From Halictus rubicundus (taxonomy: Eukaryota; Arthropoda; Insecta; Hymenoptera; Halictidae), in contig NW_027488774.1 in assembly GCF_050948215.1 (NCBI RefSeq), positions 124,001-188,000 of the forward strand: a DNA stretch of 64,000 bases. Direction: 5' to 3'. Each line of letters starts with the position of its first letter. The first letter of the stretch is position 1. Below the pieces are notes generated by a model. It did not search any database. It worked only from the letters and a program-made list of their open reading frames with translations, and was not told the origin of the DNA. The translations under genes were made by a program, and so were the position numbers. Shown here piece after piece: positions 51,801-64,000 of the stretch.

Positions 51801-54564
51801 ATAGGATAAGGGATTGGATTGGATAGAGGATAGGCTATAGGATTGGATAGGATAGAGGATAGGATACGATAGTGGATAGGATAGATGATATGATAGGATA
51901 GAAGATAGGATAGGATAGAGGATAGGATAGGATAGAGGATAGGATCGGATAGATGATAGGATAGGGGATTGGATAGGATAGAGGATAGGATAGGATAGAG
52001 GATAGGATAGGATAGAGGATAGGATAGGATAGAGGATAGGATAGGATAGAGGATAGGATAGGATAGAGGATAGGATAGTGGATTGTATAGGATAGAGGAC
52101 AGAAGACGATAGAGGATAGGATAGGATAGAGGATAGGATAGGGTAGAGGATAGGATAGGATAGAGGATAGGATAGGATAGAGGTTAGGTTGGATAGAGTA
52201 TAGAATAGGATAGAGGACAGGATAGGATAGAGGATAGGATGGGATTGAGGATAGGATAGGATAGAGGAAAGGATAGGATAGAGGATAGAATAGGATAGAG
52301 GATAGGATAGGATTGAGGATAGGATAGGATAGAGGATAGGATATTATAGAGGATAGGATAGGATAGAGGATAGGATATTATAGACGATAGGATAGGATTG
52401 AGGATAGGATAGGATAGAGGATAGGATAGGATAGAGGATAGGATAGGATAGAGGATAGGATAGGATAGAGGATAGGATAGGATAGAGGATAGGATAGGAT
52501 AGAGTATAGGATAGGATAGAGGATAGGATAGGATAGAGGATAGGATATAGGATTGGATAGGGTAGAGGATAGGATACGATAGTGGATAGGATAAATGATA
52601 GGATAGGATAGAAGATAGGATAGGATAGAGGATAGGATAGGATAGGATAGAGGATAGGATAGGATAGGATAGAGGATAAGATAGGATAGAGGATAGGATA
52701 GGATAGAGGATAGGATATTATAGAGGATAGGTTAGGATAGAGGATAGGATAGGATAGAGGATAGTATAGGATAGAGGATAGGATAGGATAGAGGATAGGA
52801 TAGGATAGGATAGAGGATAGGATAGGATAGAGGATACGATAGGATAGAGGATAGGATAGGATAGAGGATAGGATAGGATAGAGGATAGGATAGGGTAGAG
52901 GATAGGATAGGATTGAGGATAGGATAGGATAGAGGATAGGATATAGGAATGGATAGGATAGAGGATAGGATAGGATAGAGGATAGGATAGGATAGAGGAT
53001 AGGATAGGATAGAGGATAGGATACGATAGTGGATAGGATAGATGATAGGATAGGATAGAAGATAGGATAAGATAGAGGATAGGATAGGATAGAGGATAGG
53101 ATAGAGGATAGGATAGTGGATTGTATAGGATAGAGGACAGGAGACGATAGAGGATAGGATAGGTTAGACGATAGGATAGGATAGAGGATAGGATAGGATA
53201 GAGGATAGGATAGGATAGAGGATAGGATAGGATAGAGGATAGGATATAGGATTGGATAGGATAGAGGATAGGATACGATAGTGGATAGGATACATGATAG
53301 GATAGGATAGAAAATAGGATAGGATAGAAGATAGGATAGGATAGAGGATAGGATACGATAGTGGATAGGATACATGATAGGATAGGATAGAAAATAGGAT
53401 AGGATAGAAGATAGGATAGGATAGAGGATAGGATAGAGGATAGGATAGTGGATTGTATAGGATAGAGGACAGGTGACGATAGACGATAGGATATATTAGA
53501 CGATAGGATAGGATAGAGGATAGGATAGGATAGAGGATAGGATAGGATAGAGGATAGGATAGAGGATAGGATAGATGATAGGATAGGATACAGGATAGAA
53601 TAGGATAGAGGATAGGATAGGATTGAGGATAGGATAGGATAGAGGATAGGATATTATAGAGGATAGGATAGGATAGAGGATAAGGTAGGATAGAGGATAG
53701 GATAGGATAGAGGATAGGATAGGATAGGATACAGGATAGGATAGGATAGAGGATAGGATAGGATAGAGGATAGGATAGGATAGAGGATAGGATAGAGGAT
53801 AGGATAGTGGATTGTATAGGATAGAGGACAGGAGACGATAGAGGATAGGATAGGTTAGAGGATATAATAGGATAGGGGATAGGATAGGATAGAGGATAGG
53901 ATAGAGGATAGGATAGGATAGAGGATAGGATAGGATAGCGGAAAGGATAGGATAGAGGATAGGATAGGATAGATGATAGAGGATAGGATAGGATAGAGGA
54001 TGGGATAGGATAGCGGACACGATAGGATATATGATTGGATAGGATAGAGGATAGGATAGGATAGAGGAAAGGATAGGATACAGGATAGGATAGGATTGAG
54101 GATAGGATACGATAGAGGATAGGATATTATAGAGGATAGGATAGGATAGAGGATAGGATAGTATAGAGGATAGGATAGGATAGAGGATAGGATAGGATAG
54201 ATGATAGGATAGGAAAGAGGATAGGATAGGATAGAGGATAGGATAGGGGATTGTATAGGATAGAGGACAGGAGAAGATAGAGGATATAATAGAGGATAGG
54301 TTAGGGGATTGGATAGGATAGATGATAGGATAGGATAGAGGATAGGATCGGATAGAGGATAGGATAGGCGATTGGATAGGATACACAATAGGAGACGATA
54401 GAGGATAGGATAGGATAGAGGATAGGATAGGATAGAGGACAGGATATAGGATTGTATAGGATAGAGGACAGGTGACGATAGACGATAGGATATATTAGAC
54501 GATAGGATGGGATAGAGGATAGGATAGGATAGAGGATAGGATAGAGGATAGGATAGATGGTAGG

Positions 54565-55527
54565 ATAGGATACAGGATAGAATAGGATAGAGGATAGGAT
54601 AGGATTGAGGATAGGATAGGATAGAGGATAGGATATTATAGAGGATAGGATAGGATAGAGGATAAGGTAGGATAGAGGATAGGATAGGATAGAGGATAGG
54701 ATAGGATAGGATACAGGATAGGATAGGATAGAGGATAGGATAGGATAGAGGAAAGGATAGGATACAGGATAGGATAGGATTGAGGATAGGATACGATAGA
54801 GGATAGGATATTATAGAGGATAGGATAGGATAGAGGATAGGATAGTATAGAGGATAGGATAGGATAGAGGATAGGATAGGATAGATGATAGGATAGGAAA
54901 GAGGATAGGATAGGATAGAGGATAGGATAGGGGATTGTATAGGATAGAGGACAGGAGAAGATAGAGGATAGGATAGAGGATAGGTTAGGGGATTGGATAG
55001 GATAGAGGATAGGATAGGATAGAGGATAGGATCGGATAGAGGATAGGATAGGCGATTGGATAGGATACACAATAGGAGACGATAGAGGATAGGATAGGAT
55101 AGAGGATAGGATAGGATAGAGGACAGGATATAGGATTGGATAGGATAGAGGATAGGGTACGATAGTGGATAGGATACATGATAGGATAGGATAGAAGATA
55201 GGATAGGATAGAAGATAGGATAGGATAGAGGATAGGATAGAGGATAGGATAGTGGATTGTATAGGATAGAGGACAGGAGACGATAGAGGATAGGATAGGT
55301 AAGACGATAGGATAGGATAGAGTATAGGATAGGATAGAGGATAGGATAGGATAGAGGATAGGATAGAGGATAGGATAGATGATAGGATAGGATAGAGGAT
55401 AGAATAGGATAGAGGATAGGATAGGATTGAGGATAGGATAGGATAGAGGATAGGATATTATAGAGGATAGGATAGGATAGAGGATAAGGTAGGATAGAGG
55501 ATAGGATAGGATAGAGGATAGGATAGG
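54565..55527. repeat. Tandem duplication of 963-bp unit, copy 1
   Basis: Landmarks recur at exactly +963: GATACAGGATAG (54,571/55,534), ATTGAGG (54,606/55,569), TGAGG before GATACG (54,781/55,744), the GTGGATTGT unit (55,253/56,216) and GACGATAGG (55,303/56,266). A few substitutions separate the copies (for example GGATAGG against GGCTAGG at ~55,748). An older, less regular relative with an offset near 0.98-1.0 kb lies at ~53,470-54,560. Confidence 0.87.
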
Positions 55528-56490
55528 ATAGGATACAGGATAGAATAGGATAGAGGATAGGATAGGATTGAGGATAGGATAGGATAGAGGATAGGATATT
55601 ATAGAGGATAGGATAGGATAGAGGATAAGGTAGGATAGAGGATAGGATAGGATAGAGGATAGGATAGGATAGGATACAGGATAGGATAGGATAGAGGATA
55701 GGATAGGATAGAGGAAAGGATAGGATACAGGATAGGATAGGATTGAGGCTAGGATACGATAGAGGATAGGATATTATAGAGGATAGGATAGGATAGAGGA
55801 TAGGATAGTATAGAGGATAGGATAGGATAGAGGATAGGATAGGATAGATGATAGGATAGGAAAGAGGATAGGATAGGATAGAGGATAGGATAGGGGATTG
55901 TATAGGATAGAGGACAGGAGAAGATAGAGGATAGGATAGAGGATAGGTTAGGGGATTGGATAGGATAGAGGATAGGATAGGATAGAGGATAGGATCGGAT
56001 AGAGGATAGGATAGGCGATTGGATAGGATACACAATAGGAGACGATAGAGGATAGGATAGGATAGAGGATAGGATAGGATAGAGGACAGGATATAGGATT
56101 GGATAGGATAGAGGATAGGGTACGATAGTGGATAGGATACATGATAGGATAGGATAGAAGATAGGATAGGATAGAAGATAGGATAGGATAGAGGATAGGA
56201 TAGAGGATAGGATAGTGGATTGTATAGGATAGAGGACAGGAGACGATAGAGGATAGGATAGGTTAGACGATAGGATAGGATAGAGTATAGGATAGGATAG
56301 AGGATAGGATAGGATAGAGGATAGGATAGAGGATAGGATAGATGATAGGATAGGATAGAGGATAGAATAGGATAGAGGATAGGATAGGATTGAGGATAGG
56401 ATAGGATAGAGGATAGGATATTATAGAGGATAGGATAGGATAGAGGATAAGGTAGGATAGAGGATAGGATAGGATAGAGGATAGGATAGG
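55528..56490. repeat. Tandem duplication of 963-bp unit, copy 2
   Basis: This directly follows copy 1 and matches it with only scattered substitutions. The match ends where copy 1's continuation has GATACAGG and this one GATAGAGG. Confidence 0.87.
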
Positions 56491-58349
56491 ATAGGATAGA
56501 GGATAGGATAGGATAGAGGATAGGATAGGATAGAGGATATGATAGGATAGAGGATCGGATAGGGGATTGGATAGGATAGAGGATAGGATAGGATAGAGGA
56601 TAGGATAGGATAGAGGATAGGATAGGATAGAGGATAGGATAGGATAGAGGATTGGATTGGATAGAGGATAGGATATAGGATTGGATAGGATAGAGGATAG
56701 GATAGGATAGAGGATTGGATTGGATAGAGGATAGGATATAGGATTGTATAGGATAGAGGACAGGAGACGACAGAGGATAGGATAGGTTAGACGATAGGAT
56801 AGGATAGAGTATAGGATAGGATAGAGGATAGGATAGGATAGAGGATAGGATAGAGGATAGGATAGATGATAGGATAGGATAGAGGATAGAATAGGATAGA
56901 GGATAGGATAGGATTGAGGATAGGATAGGATAGAGGATAGGATATTATAGAGGATAGGATAGGATAGAGGATAAGGTAGGATAGAGGATAGGATAGGATA
57001 GAGGATAGGATAGGATAGGATAGAGGATAGGATAGGATAGAGGATAGGATAGGATAGAGGATATGATAGGATAGAGGATCGGATAGGGGATTGGATAGGA
57101 TAGAGGATAGGATAGGATAGAGGATAGGATAGGATAGAGGATAGGATAGGATAGAGGATAGGATAGGATAGAGGATAGGATAGGATAGAGGATTGGATTG
57201 GATAGAGGATAGGATATAGGATTGGATAGGATAGAGGATAGGATAGGATAGAGGATTGGATTGGATAGAGGATAGGATATAGGATTGGATAGGATAGAGG
57301 ATAGGATACGATAGTGGATAGGATAGATGATAGGATAGGATAGAGGATAGGATAGGATAGAGGATAGGATAGAGGATAGGATAGTGGATTGTATAGGATA
57401 GAGGACAGGAGACGATAGAGGATAGGATAGGTTAGAGGATATAATAGGATAGGGGATAGGATAGGATAGAGGATAGGATAGAGGATAGGATAGGATAGAG
57501 GCTAGGATAGGATAGAGGATAGGATAGGATAGAGGATAGGATAGGATAGAGGATAGGATAGGATAGAGGATATGATAGGATAGAGGATCGGATAGGGGAT
57601 TGGATAGGATAGAGGATAGGATAGGATAGAGGATAGGATAGGATAGAGGATAGGATAGGATAGAGGATAGGATAGGATAGAGGATTGGATTGGATAGAGG
57701 ATAGGATATAGGATTGGATAGGATAGAGGATAGGATAGGATAGAGGATTGGATTGGATAGAGGATAGGATATAGGATTGTATAGGATAGAGGACAGGAGA
57801 CGATAGAGGATAGGATAGGTTAGACGATAGGATAGGATAGAGTATAGGATAGGATAGAGGATAGGATAGGATAGAGGATAGGATAGAGGATAGGATAGAT
57901 GATAGGATAGGATAGAGGATAGAATAGGATAGAGGATAGGATAGGATTGAGGATAGGATAGGATAGAGGATAGGATATTATAGAGGATAGGATAGGATAG
58001 AGGATAAGGTAGGATAGAGGATAGGATAGGATAGAGGATAGGATAGGATAGGATAGAGGATAGGATAGGATAGAGGATAGGATAGGATAGAGGATATGAT
58101 AGGATAGAGGATCGGATAGGGGATTGGATAGGATAGAGGATAGGATAGGATAGAGGATAGGATAGGATAGAGGATAGGATAGGATAGAGGATAGGATAGG
58201 ATAGAGGATTGGATTGGATAGAGGATAGGATATAGGATTGGATAGGATAGAGGATAGGATAGGATAGAGGATTGGATTGGATAGAGGATAGGATATAGGA
58301 TTGGATAGGATAGAGGATAGGATACGATAGTGGATAGGATAGATGATAG

Positions 58350-58925
58350 GATAGGATAGATGATAGGATAGGAAAGAGGATAGGATAGGATAGAGGATAG
58401 GATAGGATAGAGGATAGGATAGGGGATTGTATAGGATAGAGGACAGGAGACGATAGAGGATAGGATAGAAGATAGGTTAGGGGATTGGATAGGATAGAGG
58501 ATAGGATAGGATAGAGGATAGGATCGGATAGAGGATAGGATAGGCGATTGGATAGGATACACAATAGGAGACGATAGAGGATAGGATAGGGGATTGTATA
58601 GGATAGAGGATATGATAGGATAGAGGATAGGATAGGATAGAGGATGGGATAGGATAGCGGATAGGATAGGATATAGGATTGGATAGGATACAGGATAGGA
58701 TAGGATAGAGGATAGGATAGATAGAGGATATGATAGGATAGAGGATAGGATAGGATAGAGGATATGACAGGATAGAGGATCGGATAGGATAGAGGATAGG
58801 ATAGGATAGAGGATAGGATACGATAGAGGATAGGATATTATAGAGGATAGGATAGGATAGAGGATAGGATAGGATAGAGGATAGGATAGGATAGAGGATA
58901 GGATAGGATAGAGGATAGGATAGGA
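58350..58925. repeat. Direct repeat with 755-bp offset, copy 1
   Basis: Rare units recur at +755: ATGATAGGATAGGAAAG (58,360/59,115), CACAATAGGAGACG (58,560/59,315) and GATAGATAGAGG (58,716/59,471), a unit that lacks part of a pentamer. The match stops near 58,925, where GGTTAGGTTGG appears only in the first copy. Confidence 0.85.
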
Positions 58926-59104
58926 TAGAGGTTAGGTTGGATAGAGGATATGATAGGATAGAGGATAGGATAGGATAGAGGATAGGATAGGATAGCGGAT
59001 AGGATAGGATAGAGGATAGGATACGATAGAGGATGGGATATTATAGAGGATAGGATAGGATAGAGGATAGGATAGTATAGAGGATAGGATAGGATAGAGG
59101 ATAG

Positions 59105-59680
59105 GATAGGATAGATGATAGGATAGGAAAGAGGATAGGATAGGATAGAGGATAGGATAGGATAGAGGATAGGATAGGGGATTGTATAGGATAGAGGACA
59201 GGAGACGATAGAGGATAGGATAGAAGATAGGTTAGGGGATTGGATAGGATAGAGGATAGGATAGGATAGAGGATAGGATCGGATAGAGGATAGGATAGGC
59301 GATTGGATAGGATACACAATAGGAGACGATAGAGGATAGGATAGGGGATTGTATAGGATAGAGGATATGATAGGATAGAGGATAGGATAGGATAGAGGAT
59401 GGGATAGGATAGCGGATAGGATAGGATATAGGATTGGATAGGATACAGGATAGGATAGGATAGAGGATAGGATAGATAGAGGATATGATAGGATAGAGGA
59501 TAGGATAGGATAGAGGATATGACAGGATAGAGGATCGGATAGGATAGAGGATAGGATAGGATAGAGGATAGGATACGATAGAGGATAGGATATTATAGAG
59601 GATAGGATAGGATAGAGGATAGGATAGGATAGAGGATAGGATAGGATAGAGGATAGGATAGGATAGAGGATAGTATAGGA
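59105..59680. repeat. Direct repeat with 755-bp offset, copy 2
   Basis: This is the partner of 58,350-58,925. It shares the unusual GATAGATAGAGG length variant and the CACAATAGGAGACG unit at the same spacing. Confidence 0.85.
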
Positions 59681-62600
59681 TAGAGGATAGGATAGGATAG
59701 AGGATAGGATATAGGATTGGATAGGATAGAGGATAGGATACGATAGTGGATAGGATACATGATAGGATAGGATAGAAGATAGGATAGGATAGAGGATAGG
59801 ATAGGATAGAGGATGGGATAGAGGATAGGATAGTGGATTGTATAGGATAGAGGACAGGAGACGATAGAGGATAGGATAGGTTAGACGATAGGATAGGATA
59901 GAGGATAGGATAGGATAGTGGATAGGATAGGATAGAGGATAGGATAGAGGATAGGATAGATGATAGGATAGGATAGAGGATAGAATAGGATAGAGGATAG
60001 GATAGGATTGAGGATAGGATAGGATAGAGGATCGGATAGGTGATTGGATAGGTGATTGGATAGGATAGAGGATAGGATAGGATAGAGGATAGGATAGGAT
60101 TGAGGATAGTATAGGATAGAGGATAGGATACGATAGAGTATAAGATAGGATAGAGGATAGGATAGGATAGAGGATAGGATAGGATAGAGGATAGGATAGG
60201 ATAGAGGATAGGATAGGATAGAGGATAGTATAGGATAGAGGATAGGATAGCATAGAGGATAGGATAGGATAGAGGATAGGATAGGATAGAGGATAGGATA
60301 GGATAGAGGATAGAGGATAGGATAGGATAGAGGATAGGATAGGGGATTGGATAGGATAGAGCATAGGATAGGATAGAGGATAGGATAGGATTGAGGATAG
60401 GATAGGATAGAGGATAGGATAGGATAGAGGATAGGATAGGATAGAGGGTATGATACGAAAGAGGATCGGATAGGATAGAGGATAGGATAGGATAGAGGAT
60501 AGGATACGATAGAGGATAGGATATTATAGAGGATAGGATAGGATAGAGGATAGGATTGTGGATTGTATAGGATAGAGGACAGGAGACGATAGAGGATAGG
60601 ATAGAGGATAGGTTAGGGGATTGGATAGGATAGAGGATAGGATAGGATAGTGGATAGGATAGAGGATAGGATAGGATAGAGGATAGGATAGGATAGAGGA
60701 TAGGATATTATAGAGGATAGGATAGTATAGAGGATATGATAGGATAGAGGATCGGATAGGGGATTGGATAGGATAGAGGATACGATAGGATAGAGGATAG
60801 GATAGGGTTGAGGATAGTATAGGATAGAGGAAAGGATAGGATAGAGGATCGGATAGGTGATTGGATAGGATAGAGGATAGGATAGGATAGAGGATAGGAT
60901 AGGATTGAGGATAGTATAGGATAGAGGATAGGATACGATAGAGTATAAGATAGGATAGAGGATAGGATAGGATAGAGGATAGGATAGGATAGAGGATAGG
61001 ATAGGATAGAGGATAGGATAGGATAGAGGATAGTATAGGATAGAGGATAGGATAGCATAGAGGATAGGATAGGATAGAGGATAGGATAGGATAGAGGATA
61101 GGATAGGATAGAGGATAGAGGACAGGATAGGATAGAGGATAGGATAGGGGATTGGATAGGATAGAGGATAGGATAGGATAGAGGATAGGATAGGATTGAG
61201 GATAGGATAGGATAGAGGATAGGATAGGATAGAGGATAGGATAGTATAGAGGATAGGATAGGATAGAGGATATGATAGGATAGAGGATAGTATATGATAG
61301 AGGATAGGATAGGATAGAATATAGAATAGGATAGAGGATATGATACTATAGAGGATAGGATAAGATAGAGGATAGGATAGGATGGAGGATAGGATAGGAT
61401 AGAGAATACGATACGATAGAGTATAGGACATAGGATTGGATAGGATAGAGGATAGGATACGATAGAGGATAGAATAGAATTGAGAATAGGATAGGATAGA
61501 GGATACGATATTATAGTGGCGAGGATCGAATAGAGGATAGGATAGCGGATAGGATGGGATAGAGTATAGAATAGGATAGAGGATAGGATAGGATAGAGGA
61601 TAGAATAGGATTGAAGATAGGTTAGGATAGAGGAAAGGATAGGATAGAGGATCGGATAGGTGATTGGATAGGATAGAGGATAAGATAGGATAGAGGATAG
61701 TATAGGATAGAGGATAGGATAGGATAGGATAGAGGATAGGATAGGATAGAGGATACGGTAGGATAGAGGATAGGATAGGATAGAGGGTAGGATAGGATAG
61801 AGGACAGGATAGGATAGAGGATAGGATAGGATTGAGGATAGGATAGGATAGAGGATAGGATATTATAGAGGATAGGATAGGATAGAGGATAGGATAGTAT
61901 AGAGGATAGGATAGGATAGATGATAGGATAGGATAGATGATAGGATAGGAAAGAGGATAGGATAGGATAGAGGATAGGATGGGATAGAGGATAGGATAGG
62001 ATAGAGGATAGGATAGGGGATTGTATAGGATAGAGGACAGGAGACGATAGAGGATAGGATAGAGGATAGGTTAGGGGATTGGATAGGATAGAGGATAGGA
62101 TAGGATAGAGGATAGGATAGAGGATAGGATAGGATAGAGGATAGGATAGGATAGAGGATAGGATAGGATAGAGGATAGGATAGGATAGAGGATAGGATAT
62201 TATAGAGGATAGGATAGGATAGAGGATAGGTTAGGATAGAGGATGGGATAGGATAGCGGATAGGATAGGATATAGGATTGGATAGGATAGAGGATAGGAT
62301 ACGATAGAGGATAGGATAGGATAGAGGATAGAATAGGGGATTGGATAGGATAGAGGATAGGATAGGATAGAGCATAGGATAGGATTGAGGATAGGATAGG
62401 ATAGAGGAAAGGATAGGATAGAGGATCGGATAGGTGATTGGATAGGATAGAGGATAGGATAGGATAGAGGATAGTATAGGATAGAGGATAGGATAGGATA
62501 GAGGATATTATAGGATAGAGGATAGGATAGGATAGGATAGAGTATAGGATAGGATAGAGGATACGATATTATAGAGGATAGGATAGGATAGAGGATAGGA

Positions 62601-63349
62601 TCGGATAGAGGATAGGATAGGGGATTGGATAGGATAGAGGAAAGGATAGGATAGAGGATAGGATAGGATAGAGGATAGGATATAGGATTGGATAGGTTAG
62701 AGGATAGGATACGATAGTGGATAGGATAGATGATAGGATAGGATAGAGGATAGGGTAGGATAGAGGATAGGATAGGGGATTTGATAGGATAGAGGATAGG
62801 ATAGGATTGAGGATAGGAAAGGATAGAGGATATTATAGGATAGAGGATAGGATAGGATAGGATAGAGTATAGGATTGGATAGAGGATACGATATTATAGA
62901 GGATAGGATAGGATAGAGGAAACGATAGGGTATTGGATAGGATAGAGCATAGGATAAAGAATAGGATAGGATAGAGGATAGGATAGGGGATTGGATAGCA
63001 TACGGGATTGGATAGGATAGAGGATAGGATACGATAGAGGATAGGATAGGATAGAGGATAGGATAGGGGATTGGATAGGAAAGAGTATAGGATAGGATAG
63101 GATAGAGGATACGATATTATAGAGGATAGGATAGGATAGAGGATAGGATCGGATAGAGGATAGGATAGGGGATTGGATAGGATAGAGGAAAGGATAGGAT
63201 AGAGGATAGGATAGGATAGCGGATAGGATAGGGGATTGGATAGGATACAGGATAGGATAGGATAGAGGATAGGATAGGAATGAGGATAGGAAAAGATAGA
63301 GGATCGGATAGGATGGCATAGAATATAGAATAGGATAGAATATAGAATA

Positions 63350-64000
63350 GGATAGAGGATAGGATAGGATAGAGGATAGGATAGGATAGAGGATAGGATA
63401 GGATAGAGGATAGGATAGGATAGAGGATAGGATAGGATAGAGGATAGGATAGGATAGAGGATAGGATAGGATAGAGGATAGGATAGGATAGAGGATAGGA
63501 TAGGATAGAGGATAGGATAGGATAGAGGATAGGATAGGATAGAGGATAGGATAGGATAGAGGATAGGATATGATAGAGGATAGGATAGGATATAGGATAG
63601 GATAGGATAGAGGATAGGATAGGATAGAGGATAGGATAGGATAGAGGATAGGATAGGATAGAGGATAGGATAGGATAGAGGATAGGATAGGATAGAGGAT
63701 AGGATAGGATAGAGGATAGGATAGGTTAGAGGATAGGATAGGATAGAGGATAGGATAGGATAGAGGATAGGATAGGTTAGAGGATAGGATAGGATAGAGG
63801 ATAGGATAGGATAGAGGATAGGATAGGATAGAGGATAGGATAGGATAGAGGATAGGATAGGATAGAGGATAGTATAGGATAGAGGATAGGATAGGATACA
63901 GGATAGGATAGGATAGAGGATAGGATAGGATAGAGGATAGGATAGGATTGAGGATAGGATAGGATAGAGGATAGGATAGGATAGGATAGAGTATAGGATA
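63350..64000. repeat. Nearly pure 17-mer tract
   Basis: The last ~650 bp are almost uninterrupted copies of AGAGGATAGGATAGGAT with only isolated substitutions (for example near 63,571, 63,726, 63,777, 63,872 and 63,949). This is the most homogeneous part of the window and shows the consensus most clearly. It continues past the window. Confidence 0.9.

Larger units (their letters stand above)
49040..64000. repeat. Right minisatellite array with TTGTATAGG / TTGGATTGG markers
   Basis: The 17-bp unit continues to the window end, but TTGGAGTGT units stop at ~49,020. New recurring units are GGGGATTGTATAGG or GTGGATTGTATAGG followed by GAGGACAGGAGACGATAG, plus GGATTGGATTGGATAG, GGCGATTGGATAGG with CACAATAGGAGACG, and GGATAAGGTAGG. 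They recur in fixed order about every 0.75-1 kb. No gene is seen. The minus-strand frames (up to 726 codons) are repeat artefacts. The array continues past the window edge. Confidence 0.96.

Noticed and set aside
1..64000. CRISPR array
   Set aside because: Repeats are contiguous, with no unique spacers of constant length between identical repeats.
15281..64000. Telomeric repeat array
   Set aside because: The pentamer AGGAT differs from the insect TTAGG and the vertebrate TTAGGG repeats. Subtelomeric location is possible but not shown by the sequence.

Overview
The window is about 93% simple tandem repeat. Two arrays (1 to ~10,682 and ~15,281 to 64,000) are built from one 17-bp unit, AGAGGATAGGATAGGAT, which reads as AG followed by three AGGAT pentamers. 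Units with two pentamers (12 bp) or four (22 bp) are mixed in, along with point variants. The + strand is made almost entirely of A, G and T with very little C. No rRNA, tRNA, CRISPR array or believable protein gene was found. The very long open frames on the minus strand (up to 867 codons) are artefacts of a unit whose complement has no stop codon in any frame.

Layout. (1) 1-10,682: left array, marked by variants such as TGATATTATAGGAAAGAGG, GATACGATATTATAG and CAGGAGACGATAGAGG. (2) 10,683-15,280: a 4.6-kb island of ordinary complex, AT-rich non-coding DNA. A 17-nt direct repeat flanks it and it ends in a short A run. It carries two diverged copies of an unidentified ~500-bp repeat. The second copy is split by a 1,035-bp solo LTR with TGTTACG...CGTAACA ends and a TCCC target duplication. 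(3) ~15,281-49,040: central array, marked by TTGGAGTGT units and built from nested segmental tandem duplications with offsets of about 4.58, 1.60, 6.3-6.5, 1.72 and 1.2 kb. (4) ~49,040-64,000: right array, marked by TTGTATAGG, TTGGATTGG and CAGGAGACGATAGAGG variants, with further duplications offset by 963 and 755 bp. It ends in nearly pure 17-mers from ~63,350.

The organism is a eukaryote. A Ty3/Gypsy-like LTR with a TATA box and an AATAAA signal, AT-rich intergenic DNA and a minisatellite array of tens of kilobases suit an animal heterochromatic or subtelomeric region. The LTR style suggests an insect, but this is an impression and not a demonstration.

No genes work together here. What the window records is repeat evolution: a pentamer grew into a 17-mer, the 17-mer into kilobase higher-order blocks, and those blocks were duplicated in tandem. 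The array was interrupted once by foreign DNA, and an LTR retrotransposon later inserted within that DNA and was reduced to a solo LTR. The best candidates for something undescribed are the array with its higher-order structure and the island's unidentified duplicated repeat.
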